Positions 19,996 through 31,100 of a stretch of 64,000 bases of DNA are shown one piece after another. This DNA is from Hexactinellida sp. DTS-2022 (lineage: Eukaryota; Porifera; Hexactinellida): positions 5,146,001-5,210,000 of the forward strand of contig JAPNXP010000014.1 of NCBI GenBank assembly GCA_028753945.1. Reading direction: 5' to 3'. The notes below the pieces were generated by a model. That model ran no database searches, had not been told where the DNA came from, and was given only the letters and a program-made list of their open reading frames with translations. The position numbers were made by a program, and so were the translations under genes. Positions within the stretch are counted from its first letter, which is position 1. Each line of letters opens with the position of its first letter.

Positions 19996-21777
19996 ATGCC
20001 ATATACTGAATCTTACCCAAAGTATATTTTTGGTGCCAATAAATCGAGTCTGTACGTAGCGTTTCAAGAAAGTTCCACTCTCCATTTTATAGGCTGCATT
20101 CGTGTGAAAGTGTTGTATGGAAGTGTCAAGATCCATGGTTCCATTATCAAACCAGATGGTAAATTCCATAGTATTTTTTCAACTTCAATACACCCCACGT
20201 ATATCAGCTATGCTGCAACAATAAGTTCGATTTCATCACTCGATGAGTTTCTGTTTTCTGCTCGAATCAATCCTAGTCTCGATCTCTCAGTTAAAGACGC
20301 TGAGCTTATACTGTGTAGGCTAGCGGAAGTAGATATGGATAATCACGTGGCTCTGTGTAGAGTAAAATCATCACCAATACCACTTGCTTATTTCGCAAGG
20401 AAACGGTTTTTTGCAGTATTCCACTCTACAGATTCTAAACCTATTTTACCATTCTTCTACCCTCTAAAAACCGCGAAAAGTTTGTTAACACCATATATAG
20501 CTCAATATTGGGAGGCTATTATTGATCAAATTTCACAAATTTCCAGTCCAACCATAGTGGTTTGTGGTCCCAAATGTGTTGGGAAATCCTCTTTCAGTGT
20601 TTATCTCGTTAACTATTTCCTAAATAGATACGACTGTATACTCTATGTAGAATGCGACCCTGGCCAGCCGGAATTCATTCCCCCGGGGAGTTTGGGTATA
20701 CAAGCGATAACTAAAGCTAAAATAGGACCTGCGTATACACACAAAGTGTTCTCAGATATAAATTATTTCTATGGTTCCAATACACCCAGTTCTAACCCAG
20801 AATTGTATATTGAGATAATAAAGGCGCTATGGACATATGTTCTATCGTTAGACCGTGAAAAGAACAATATTGTTACTGTAGTTAACACGTGTGGTTGGGT
20901 AGAGGGACTGGGGATCAGTTTGCTGTCAGATTTGGTGTATCTGATGAAGCCATCTGTTCTAGTAGCACACCATGTCACTGGTAGGGAAGAATGGCTTGTA
21001 AATCTCTCAGCGGAGAGTATCAATAGAAATCGTGTATTTACAAGAACACAGGAGTACTCAACTGCTTACGATGTAGATATAGTCAACACTAAAACTCTCT
21101 TCCCTTCTGACATTTTATTGTCCCGGAATAAATGCCTGTTATTTCGTGTCGAGAGCTTTCTATCTTCAATCGTTCCAACAATTAAAACGCCTCAATTCTC
21201 AGCAGCAGATCTCCGGGCACTGAATTTAATCTCTTTCTTTGCAAGGAGACTCAAACTTAAATCAAATTTCGAATTCATTGAAGATATTCTATTCCAATGT
21301 CCACTTTACCAAATCCCAATTAATTACTGTTTCTATCAGAAGGTTACAATCGAATTTCCTAGTTCAGGTTTAATAGATGTAATAAATGCTAACGTCATTG
21401 GACTTGGTATAGCTAATTCAGATTCTGTTGTACACGAAGATTGTACAGTGTTGGATGAAAATATTCAGTTCTTAAGCCCGGGTGATATACACACCTGTGT
21501 TGGACTAGGTTTTGTACGATTTATTGACGAGAAGAAAAAGCTACTTTTTATCACAACTCCAATCAAAATAGATAAGCTAGCACAGGTTAATGTTATTATG
21601 ATCGGTACACACACTTTATGTCAGTCTCTGCTTCCTCTACGCGAGCTGAGAAATACTAACTCTCCTTATTCTATGCGGATACACACGTCACATAACCGGG
21701 GAAGTAAATTCAGAAAACCGAACAAGCAGCTCAAAACTCGTAAGACTCCAATACAAAAACATCATCATTTGCATTAA
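19996..21777 (+). CDS. NOL9: Polynucleotide 5'-hydroxyl-kinase NOL9
   Basis: NOL9 (yeast Grc3) phosphorylates the 5'-OH left after ITS2 cleavage during pre-60S rRNA maturation in the nucleolus. Intronless, 593 residues. A beta-rich N-terminal domain precedes the kinase P-loop GPKCVGKSS near residue 189, then YVECDPGQPEFIPPGSLGI (the CLP1/NOL9 metal and base-binding region), NTCGWVEGLGISLL and a C-terminal domain ending in a basic tail (FRKPNKQLKTRKTP) suited to nucleolar localisation. Length is shorter than human NOL9 (702), mainly at the N-terminus. CLP1 is excluded by the overall layout and by the TCGWVEG segment. The ATG at 19996 is the first in frame. Confidence 0.9.
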   Translation: MPYTESYPKYIFGANKSSLYVAFQESSTLHFIGCIRVKVLYGSVKIHGSIIKPDGKFHSIFSTSIHPTYISYAATISSISSLDEFLFSARINPSLDLSVKDAELILCRLAEVDMDNHVALCRVKSSPIPLAYFARKRFFAVFHSTDSKPILPFFYPLKTAKSLLTPYIAQYWEAIIDQISQISSPTIVVCGPKCVGKSSFSVYLVNYFLNRYDCILYVECDPGQPEFIPPGSLGIQAITKAKIGPAYTHKVFSDINYFYGSNTPSSNPELYIEIIKALWTYVLSLDREKNNIVTVVNTCGWVEGLGISLLSDLVYLMKPSVLVAHHVTGREEWLVNLSAESINRNRVFTRTQEYSTAYDVDIVNTKTLFPSDILLSRNKCLLFRVESFLSSIVPTIKTPQFSAADLRALNLISFFARRLKLKSNFEFIEDILFQCPLYQIPINYCFYQKVTIEFPSSGLIDVINANVIGLGIANSDSVVHEDCTVLDENIQFLSPGDIHTCVGLGFVRFIDEKKKLLFITTPIKIDKLAQVNVIMIGTHTLCQSLLPLRELRNTNSPYSMRIHTSHNRGSKFRKPNKQLKTRKTPIQKHHHLH

Positions 21778-21881
21778 TTAACTAGATTGTCTGTTGTGAT
21801 AACTTATAGTATATATTTGATTCAATGATTATATTTATTTAGTTATTAAATTCGATTGTTATGGGGTATACTATTTAGCTA

Positions 21882-22553
21882 ATGGCCTCGAGGCGTCAGT
21901 GCCTGACTGATAGTCCCCCTAGCTATCTCAAGAAGCCAGGCGCTCTTAAGATTGATGAGATCAGTGGGACAATTCAAAAGGGTGACGATGTACGTGGTAT
22001 GAAAAACATAGCCAAGGAGAGTATCGCGAAATTCGAGGGTATTCGCAAACAGAGTGAAACTCAAACTGATCCATTGCATAATTTCCATGAGAAAGGCAAA
22101 GTTGTCGTCTATATAACATCTCTCAGTACCATCAGGGAAACATTTAACAATTGTAAGAAAGTTAAATCGATTTTTGAAGCGCATCGTTGTAAGGTATTTG
22201 AGAAAGATATTGCTCTGAACAAACATTATATTTCAGAGCTGGAAAAGCGACTTGAGGGCGAGGTCACAATTCCGGTGGTGTTCATTAATGGCGAAGTGGT
22301 AGGAGATGCTGACATGATATTCGATATGAACGAAACTGGCGAATTGAAGAAATTAATCGCAGATTGCAAACGATCGGACTTAATATATCTATGTGAGATA
22401 TGCAATGCCACTGGCTTTGTTTTGTGTAGCTACTGTAACGGGAGTAAGAATGGAGTGAGAAACGATTTCACTGACGAGTTTAAAGCTCTTAAATGCACCG
22501 CTTGTAATGAGATTGGATTGATTCCTTGTCCCAAGTGTTCGGCCAATGAGTGA
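21882..22553 (+). CDS. GRXCR1: Glutaredoxin-like cysteine-rich protein (GRXCR type)
   Basis: 223 residues, intronless, 104 bp after NOL9. Residues ~67-165 form a glutaredoxin fold (KVVVYITSLSTIRETF, KKVKSIFEAHRCKVFEKDIALNK, VVFINGEVVGDADMIFDMNETGEL). The C-terminus is a zinc-ribbon-like set of CxxC pairs (CEICNATGFVLCSYCNGSK, LKCTACNEIGLIPCPKC). This order is diagnostic of GRXCR1/2, proteins needed for stereocilia in vertebrates and found in bristle cells of insects. The glutaredoxin active-site cysteine is replaced: the loop reads SLSTIRET, with Ser where GRXCR1 has Cys, so redox activity is doubtful. A link to cilia or actin protrusions in this animal is inference. Confidence 0.87.
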   Translation: MASRRQCLTDSPPSYLKKPGALKIDEISGTIQKGDDVRGMKNIAKESIAKFEGIRKQSETQTDPLHNFHEKGKVVVYITSLSTIRETFNNCKKVKSIFEAHRCKVFEKDIALNKHYISELEKRLEGEVTIPVVFINGEVVGDADMIFDMNETGELKKLIADCKRSDLIYLCEICNATGFVLCSYCNGSKNGVRNDFTDEFKALKCTACNEIGLIPCPKCSANE

Positions 22554-24117
22554 ATACTTACAACACTCCCTTAATACCTCACTTATCCCACTTATCTTAT
22601 CTCTCTCGGATTATATTTAATCGTATTTCAATTAATTTTGACATTTTAATGATACTTTTTAACGATTAATTAATTTATTGATGGTAAGGCAGATAATACT
22701 TCCAGATATTGTTCTTGAATCTCTTTGAGTTAACCAATGTCTTTGTGGGTGTTTGCTTTGTTGTAGCTCGTATTTCAGTGGTTTTGGAAATAGTGGTAGT
22801 AATTACTTTTTAATTCCTTTTCTATTGTGTGGTTACTGTTAACTGCCACTATGTAATTGTTATGTTTATTCACTCTCTATGCGTGATTAGTATTTAGTGT
22901 GGTCAACCGGATTTTAGACAATTTAATTGTCAAATTATCCAATCTAATGAACGGCTTTAATTTTCTGAGGAGGTGTCTCTGAATTTACGATATTTTCCAA
23001 TCTACGATATATTTGTAATTTGTTCGTGTTTATTTTGTTTAATTTGCTAATTATTCAAGATATGGTGATGTGTAACCTGGTAACTTCGTTCACAAAATGG
23101 AATTCCAACCACCAATTTAACCATTTGTTATTAAAAAGTAAATAGTATAGCGCCATCAAGACACAATCTACTCTCACTCCTACATATCTGTGATCAACGT
23201 CTGTAACTATGTAGACCGATATTCTGACAATATAATAACGACACTAAATTAACCACATCAATTGTGGCGTTAATTGATATCTTTGTTAGTTTTCATCATG
23301 CGTACATTGTTTACAGTCCATGTGATTGGTTTGTAGACAATTCTAAAGAATCCATTTATTCGTCATTTAATCTTATTATTAAATTCATTTCGAGTGGTAA
23401 TTGAATCTGCCACTGCCTTCCCTAGTTACTACAATTGAACATTGTTATTAGTAATGATATTATATAGTATAACATTCCAAATTGTCTTCTAGTATCTAGC
23501 TTCTACTATGTTATACAAATGCTATATAAACAACAAGTTGAAAGTTGCACTATACTTTCAGTTCTTTATTATACTACAATTTTGCTATCACCATTTACTG
23601 GAATTGGAACTTACTATAAGGTGAGTATTGTAGTCTCATCCCTGCGGTTTTTCGTAGATAAATAGAGTTGCTAACCAAAATCAACAATTTCGATTTCGCA
23701 TTTTACTTTCAGTTTAGCTTTTTAATTTTAACTCGTTTTTTATTGCAACTTTTCGAACTTTGCAACTTCATCATCAGGTAATTACTCAATGATTTAATTT
23801 TACGGAATCATATTTACATTAATTTCGACATATTGCATGTGTTTTGTGTTAATTTTTGCAGAGGAATTTATTTAATTAATTAAATGTTAACTAATATATC
23901 GTTTGCTTTCTTATTTCTTTGTCTCACTTTAAAAGTTCTAGAAACTATTTGCATGGATATACGTACTTCATATTTCAGCGTTAATTAAAATGCTTAAATA
24001 ATACTATCGGTGGTAATATGATATATTTGCTTGTTAGGTATTTGCTCATGTTTTATATATAATCTTCTTCCCTCTAGATTTTGGATTTTATTTTATTCGA
24101 AACATTTTTGAGATAAA
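22554..24117. other. 1.56-kb non-coding region, MLF promoter and 5' UTR
   Basis: The longest gene-poor stretch in this part. Sequence is AT-rich without recognised repeats. Near its right side it holds a TATA box (23523-23530), a likely non-coding first exon ending at the donor AAG/GTGAGTATT (23621), and an acceptor CTTCCCTCTAG near 24078 that would open the 5' UTR next to the MLF start. Exon limits are inferred from splice consensus only. Confidence 0.5.
23523..23530 (+). promoter_or_regulatory. TATA box for the MLF-like gene
   Basis: TATATAAA lies ~30 bp before a plausible start site and ~90 bp before the non-coding exon donor at 23621. The spacing fits a core promoter driving the MLF transcript. 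Confidence 0.5.
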
Positions 24118-26069
24118 ATGGTTACAATTGGACAACGATTTTTGGATGAATTTGACGATGAGTTTTACAAGTAAGTTTATTCTGTTATTTCTATATTATT
24201 TATTCTGCACAAATTTTACTGCTAATTATAGAACGCCACTTTATTGTATATTTTTTGAATTTTTATAAATAATTCGTATTTTCTGTTGTTCATTTTCAAT
24301 TGAAATTTCGAAGCAACCTTTTAATCCTATAATTTCCTACTTTTAATTTATCGAATCCTTAGAGAGCCAATGACTGTGACCACAATTCTATTGTATACAA
24401 CTTTGCATCGTTATTGGAGCATAGTTATTTCAAATTTATGGTCAATGTCTTGTATAAATCACTAATTTAGAGGCTTCATTCCAATGTAATCTTATGTTGT
24501 TATGAAATTGTCGGTTGCTAAAATATTATTAAAGGTGTCGTTAGAGATTTATTATTAATAACGTAACTTTATCGTTAACTACTTAATTAACCCATTGGAA
24601 TGTGATTTATAATTTGGCTATTATTAGTACTCATGGGAATTACGCAACATTGGAATTTAAATTAGTTTACTATTTTGCGGAATTCTTTACCTCCTATTAT
24701 GTTACTAAAATAATTAGTAACCATTAGAATACATTGGAATTTCTAGCCACTTTTGGTTAATAAAATAATTAAATAAAATATTAAGTTGCTAAATATAGAT
24801 TACAAATTCCATTCATATTAACTAGCCTCATAGCAGGAAAAGGAGGATTTCATGCCGATGTCTGGTACATCCCTCCTGTTGAATAGTTGCATTTTTGCAT
24901 TTTATAATTATCATACATTTGAACTGAATACTTATGATACATAATATACTGCTAACCAAGAAGTATTATTTGCATAACTGTCTCCATAATTTAATTAATT
25001 AATTACTGCCCTGTACTAGGAAAGTACTTATTTATATTATTACATAGACAACTCCCAAACCATCCCTTCAAGAAAGGTTCTAACTTCTATAATTACATTT
25101 ACGCGCTTGATGATGACGATGATCTGATGGATTCCGCGATTGATGACATATTCTGGCGGGACTACCATAAAGCGAGGCTAAGTGGATTAGCTGACCCGTT
25201 TATTGGAATTCCTTTCTTCTCTTCGGGTTGGAGAGCAAATGAACGCTTGAAAAAGTTCGCATCTGAGGGACCAAAGGATCCTTACTCGTCCTGTTCGTTT
25301 GGAATTTTATCAATGTCAACTGAGTCCTGTAAGCGGCCTAGACCAATGTACCTAGCCAGGAAATCTATTCGCAAAGGAGAAGGACATGTAAGTTGCACTG
25401 ATTATATAAATACTTTTAATCCCTGAATTACCAATTTTCTCTTTCTAAATGATTTTTTAAATCAATTTTGTAGTTTTTATTAATGAGCATACCTTATATG
25501 GTGTTGTGTATAGGTTAAGCAGGAAGTTAAACACGTGTATGACTACAGAAAGGATAAGGAGATTGTAGCCGTGGTGCATCAAATTGGGGACAAGAAACAC
25601 GTGGTTGAACGGCACTACAATCATCGTAGTGGGAGAGTACAAGATCATGAGTTCTACGAAAGTGTTGAGAAATGTAAGTATTTTATAATTTATATCTTGT
25701 AATGTTTTTGTATGGTTAATTATAATTGGTTTGCTTTCAGGCGATGAATGGTGGTTTGACTATGAATGGAAGAAACGTATCGCAAAGCTGAACAAGAAAA
25801 TTGACGAATACAAACGCTCAAAGATTGATGAGTACCTCGATACCGTCAAATCTAAGAAAGAAGTTGCCAAAAAGCGCAAACCGCTGCCCTCTCTCTATCC
25901 ATATGTCTACCTCGCGTCATCGGACGATGACTCGTCAGATTCTGATGAAGGCATCGAAATCCGTCCGCTCCGTAAAAAGAAACATAAACCGCGAGTGTGT
26001 GACATTCCTCTCTCGGAACAAATCCGGCATTTCCGACGTGATCTAGACCGGATAATTCCAGAGTATTGA
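24118..26069 (+). CDS. MLF: Myeloid leukemia factor (MLF) homolog, 4 coding exons
   Basis: MLF proteins shuttle between nucleus and cytoplasm, bind 14-3-3 and the DNAJB6 chaperone, and affect cell-cycle and aggregate clearance. Inferred exons are 24118-24170, 25048-25387, 25514-25673 and 25741-26069; phases agree and give 293 residues. The family core is across exons 2-4: SFGILSMSTES, RPMYLARKSIRKGEGHVKQE, HVYDYRKDKEIVAVVHQIGD, KKHVVERHYNHRSGRVQDHE and the trailing DEWWFDYEWKKRIAKL, which parallel the MLF1/2 IGHHI-D-RAHV-RS-N and F-EEW motifs. The N-terminus is unusually acidic (ALDDDDDLMDS). The C-terminus has an acidic DDDSSDSDEG patch followed by RKKKHKPR, a likely nuclear signal. Intron 1 is 877 bp, long for this window. 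Confidence 0.82.
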
Positions 26070-26548
26070 GCGTCCCGCATAATGCATGTGAAATGTAAAT
26101 ACATAGCGTATCCCTCGGCTCAACACGCTCTTTTCTAAGTAGAATATATATATATATTGGTGCTATATGTTTTCTTTGTATTATAAATGTAAAAACTACA
26201 GTTAAATTTTATGTTTGTTTACCTATACAGATAAGGTGCTTTCTACTATTTCACCTGCCAATAATTAATTCTCTGTAAAATCTCCGAATCAACTTTGACT
26301 CTACTTCAACGGATCAGACTTTATAATCTTATTGGCATAATTTGTTTTATATTTTGAGCCACGGCTTCTTTACTTTAAGTTTATATGTATCTGTTCAATA
26401 TATAAATAATTAAATTTCTGATATGCTATGAGTCTAAATTATAATCTTATTTTAATGGGAACGAAAAATGAGGTGGGGTGATTTTCTTTAATACAATTCG
26501 TTTGAATGTAATCGGACACGATTTATTGATCAAGCAGGATTAGTTATT
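26070..26548. other. Spacer MLF to INTS14
   Basis: AT-rich, 479 bp between two plus-strand genes. It has a short (AT)n run near 26147-26158. No repeat family or gene was recognised; it holds the MLF 3' UTR and INTS14 promoter. Confidence 0.4.
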
Positions 26549-28012
26549 ATGCCAGTGATCATACTCCTCGACCGTTCTTTGTCTATGTGGAGACAGATTA
26601 CACACAAAGACGAACGAATTCGTGTTATCGACTTTGCTTTTAAAGCCGTATCCGCTATCCTTGATTATTTTAAGGAAAATTTTCATTCTGAATTCGTAAC
26701 ACTACAAGCGTTTAGCTCATCGTTACAGAAAATGCCCGCTAGTTATGATGAGATTAAAAAACGTTTAGCGACCTTCGTTTCGTCAGATAAATCAGACATT
26801 GTGAAGTGTCTAAAAGCGTTAATTCGTAGCTACCACGCTGAATCGAGTTCGTACCAACCACTGAATCTAATCGTTATAAGCGATGGCTTATTTTCTGCAC
26901 CGAATCCTGTAGAAAATCTGTGTGAATCAGTTCTATTTCCCTTTCCTTGTCGAGTGTATTGGTTATTCATAAATAATTATGAATCTATCCAGCACCGAAT
27001 TGATCCCCTAAGACAGTTTTTTTCTGACTCTTCTCACGCTTTTGAGCTCATATACACTCTTGAAAATGAAATTACTTCTTCATCTGTTGCCGAGATGGCT
27101 ACCCAGGTATGTACGTCACATTTCTATCCTTATAACGGGATGCTCCGATTTGGTTTTAAAGAGTCAGAAATTTCGCTATTCCCACCCCCTTCTCTCACTC
27201 TTTTCGAATCAAAAGTTAGCTTTATTGCTTTGGATCTTCCCAAGAGTTATCGAATTTGTGAAAATCTCAGTGATACTTTCCCGGAGGAACTTAATATTTT
27301 CGGGTTCCTACACAGTAAGGACACACAATGCACTCCTTGTCTCACTCGCCATTTAATTTTAGACTCCAGAAGGATTAGCCTTGCTTGTTCAGCTCCATTT
27401 GAAAAGCTGCCAACAGCAGAACCGCTAGAAGATCTCACCAAACAGCCCTCGCTTCGCGTTATCCTACACACTGCACTAATACACTCAGAGAAAGTGGCTG
27501 TTGTTAAACTCCGTCCCGATTGGTTTGCATACATTTACGCTACAAATGAAGATCCCAAAAAGCGTAACTTTAACCTTGTGTTATCAGTTCTACCGCCGGG
27601 CGCTGTAAACCCAACGCTGGGACCAATGGATAGGATCGGGTGTGTTGAATCTCCACAGCTACCAATACGGGAACAGGAATTCTCCTATTCAACCGCCACT
27701 TCACATATTTGGCTTAAATACGACACACTCCTTGGTGATATTACAAAACTGCAAAGGTATGCGAAGAGAATGTCCGATCGTCAACCCGCGTTTTTAAGCG
27801 AACTGAACAAATTGAAGAACGCAGCATATTGCTACGGCTATTACGAACTTCTAGATTTAATCAAGCTAGCTCTGACAGAAGAGAAGAGCTCGGCTACTGA
27901 TCAGAGATCAGGTGAGTTCTTAGATTATGTCCTTAAACAGCTGGAGTCTTCACAGCCGGGCCAAGAAATCGTATCTGGTGGATTCGAATTCAGTGCTAGG
28001 CATGCTAAATGA
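26549..28012 (+). CDS. INTS14: Integrator complex subunit 14 (VWA domain)
   Basis: INTS14 with INTS10 and INTS13 forms a nucleic-acid-binding module of Integrator, which cleaves nascent snRNA and other RNAs at RNA polymerase II. Intronless, 487 residues (human 518). The N-terminal von Willebrand A domain starts at once (MPVIILLDRSLSM), keeping the DxSxS metal-site motif; LIVISDGLF is the later strand. The middle beta-barrel contains CTPCLTRHLILDSRR and LHTALIHSEKVAVVKLRPDW, both family signatures, and the C-terminal helices contain FLSELNKLKNAAYCYGYYEL. AATAAA follows the stop at 28019. The gene converges on the ErbB-like receptor with only 119 bp between stops. Confidence 0.9.
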   Translation: MPVIILLDRSLSMWRQITHKDERIRVIDFAFKAVSAILDYFKENFHSEFVTLQAFSSSLQKMPASYDEIKKRLATFVSSDKSDIVKCLKALIRSYHAESSSYQPLNLIVISDGLFSAPNPVENLCESVLFPFPCRVYWLFINNYESIQHRIDPLRQFFSDSSHAFELIYTLENEITSSSVAEMATQVCTSHFYPYNGMLRFGFKESEISLFPPPSLTLFESKVSFIALDLPKSYRICENLSDTFPEELNIFGFLHSKDTQCTPCLTRHLILDSRRISLACSAPFEKLPTAEPLEDLTKQPSLRVILHTALIHSEKVAVVKLRPDWFAYIYATNEDPKKRNFNLVLSVLPPGAVNPTLGPMDRIGCVESPQLPIREQEFSYSTATSHIWLKYDTLLGDITKLQRYAKRMSDRQPAFLSELNKLKNAAYCYGYYELLDLIKLALTEEKSSATDQRSGEFLDYVLKQLESSQPGQEIVSGGFEFSARHAK

Positions 28013-28018
28013 TATTGC

Positions 28019-28024
28019 AATAAA
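28019..28024 (+). terminator. Polyadenylation signal AATAAA after INTS14
   Basis: AATAAA seven bases after the INTS14 stop codon, in the short convergent gap with the receptor gene. The transcript would have an extremely short 3' UTR. Confidence 0.45.
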
Positions 28025-28131
28025 TGAGACTTAATTTGTAATTTTACAAGTTATATATAATACACACAGGAATGCTAATGAGTAAGTAGCTACAAATCTT
28101 CAATATGTACAGGGGCTAACTAGTAACTATA

Positions 28132-31100
28132 TTATTTATTGACATACTCGTTCTCTATATTTGCTAATAGATGGTCTCTGCTGCTGGTACGGGCCCGCGA
28201 GCCATTAAGCTCTGAGTCCATATTGGGAGCGAATAAAGAAGAGTTTAGCGTACCTTCCTCGTAAGGGTTTTCCAACTCGCTTAATGGCGAGATCATGTTA
28301 GGCATCCCTAAAGAGCTAATGGCTGTAGCGTTGCTTATGAATAGGGGGTGCTGGGAATCGGGTATGCTATCGATAGCCGAGTATTCTGTGGGGGGTTCGA
28401 TAGGTTTTGCGTCCATTTCTGAGTATTCGTTAGTGAAATTCTGATTGTTAGTTGCTGCATCAATTTCACTGTATTCATTGTATATTAATGGAGCTGTTTG
28501 GAATTCTGCAGTCAGTTGCTTGTCGATGTTTTTGTTTACCTCTGTCTCGTCTATATACTCGCCGAGGCCTAGTTCTTGTGTTGGCAAATCTTCTTGTGTT
28601 AGTGTCCTGAATTTGTTGGCGTTCGTATTGCCTATCACAATAGTGTCATTTTTCGCGATACGGGGTTCCTGTGTATTTACATTTAGTGTTTCAAAAAACT
28701 CTTCTTGTATGAAGATATATTTTAGTGGGGATTTCGCCATTTCAACCAAATCGTTCTGTAATTTCTGGAAAGTGGGCCTTCCGGTCGGTTCGAATATGAA
28801 GCACTGTAGCAGGAATCCGTAGAGATCTACGGTGCAAGCTTTCGGCTGTGCCAGTCTCTGTCCCTGTTGTAGTACTTTGACTACGTCATCGTTAGATACG
28901 GTATTGTAGGGCATTTGTGCGAAACTTAACATCTCCCAGAATACCACTCCATAAGCCCAGACATCCGATCTGTGGGTGGGAGTGCGACTCAAGGCTAGCT
29001 CTGGGGACATCCATCTGTCTATAATCGGTAGGTGTACCGCGCTTTCTTGCATCGGTTCAGAGAATCGGTGTACCAAGTAGTCTGTTATTTTTATCTGGTT
29101 TTGCTGAACAAGCAGAATGTTCCTGGCTGTGAGTATGCCGTAGACCAAGTTGTGGCTTTCTAGATACGTCATCCCGTCACCAATTTGCATAATTATGTTG
29201 AATATCGTCTCTTCACTAATCGTCCCCGAGTATTTAGAAAATAGTGTGTGCAAGTTGGGACCAACGAGGAGTTGAGTCACGATAAAGGGACTTGTTTTAT
29301 TTAACCTGTAGCCAAATACTTGTGCGAAAGAAGAGTGCGATATTCGTGACATAACTTTGATTGTGCCTTCAAATTCAGTTTGGAAATTCACTTTGAGTCC
29401 GCTTTCGTAAAAGGTTTTGACTGCAACAGGGAATTCCTCTCCCAACTTATAACTGTAAATACCCGAATACACATAACCGTAGAATCCCATCCCCAATTTA
29501 TCTCGCAGGTCCAAGGAACTCTCGTCTATCTCTTTTAATGCGAATGTCGCTGGTGTCAAAGCGGCTAATAATTCGTAGTTGTAGCCTAGAATAGTGAATT
29601 CCGGCATTCCCTGAACTGTCCGCTGTATCTCTCCCTTCTCCCTCATATGGAGGAGAGTTCCTTCCTCTTTTCGTTCCACCTCGATGCGCTTTTTCTTATA
29701 TCTCCTAGTATACACAGTCCCTATAATAATCGCGACTATCACACCTCCTATTATTGCTAATAATATTACCGCGCCTACAGCAATCCCTGCGACTACTGCT
29801 GGTTCTAAGAAGGAACTAGAAATCGTGCATACTTTGGTGGAGTTATTTATATCGGCGATACTGGGACACTCACGCACACACCGCTCAGCCGGATTTAATA
29901 GGAAATTCCTACAAACCCCCTCACAGTCCGTGTCCAGTGCCCCTGTACAGTTAATGCACTCTGCGTTACAAGTCAGACATGATATGTTGGTTGCTCTGTA
30001 GTACCCGGGGGGGCAAGCGTCCAGGCATATAAGAGATCCGTTCTCGTAGAAGGCAGCGGTAGAGCAGCTAGTGCAGTTATCTCTGCTCACACTGCATGTA
30101 TTGCATAACGCGTCACAGCGATCGCATTCATTGCTACTGGTGATATATTCATTGTTTCTACAGCTTGTGACACAATTTGTACCTCTTCGGAAGAACCTGC
30201 ATTCAGTGCAGTCTTCGCTTGTGTCTCCGGTGCAACCAATGCAGTTGGGATCGCAGTTCCGACACAGTCTTTCTGCCGGGCTATACTGAGTATCGTTAGG
30301 ACACGATAAGACGCACTGTTGGATATTGTCTTGTAAGAATAACGCGCACGCATCTATTTCGCAGTCCCTTGTTAGAGGGCCGGCGCAGGATGTACACGCA
30401 GGATCACAGGGGTTACAAACCGGACTGAGAATCGCATTTGTTTCTGGATACCCGCCAACGCAAGCTGGTACACAGGAATAGTTCGATGTGGTATTTGTTG
30501 AGTTCACACTTTCAAATGCATAGAGTATGCATTCATTACAACCATTAAATGCCAGGCCATACGCATTAGTTGGACCTGAGCAAATAGATCCAGTGACGTC
30601 ATTGGTTTTACAGTTGCTATTGCAGGGTAGACACTCCGAACCATTTTGGTATCTCGTCGTTGAGCAGGAAGGGATACACTCACCATTTTCGCGTACATTT
30701 CTACATTCAGTACAATTCGTAGCAGTCCCAGTGCAGTTAATGCATTCTTGGTCGCATTGGGCACACACTCTGTTGGTCAGGTCGGCATAGGTATTTGGTA
30801 ACGAATCACAATTCCCCAGGCAGGTATTGTTATTTTCTACCAGAGCACATTGAATGCACTGTGCGTTGGAAGGTCCCCAACAACCTGTGCTTTGTTCACA
30901 GGTACTATGGCATGGACAGTTTGGATTCTGTCCTAGAATTGTGAGCTGAATTCCTGGTGCGATACTATCAAACCCTGAATTTGTTGGTAGATAGCACAAC
31001 TCATTGTTGTTCTCGATCAAAACGGAGCCTCTTTCGATGGACTGTAGACTCCTTAAGTCTATTTCGCGAAATGCGTTATTCCGAATAAACACCGAATATT

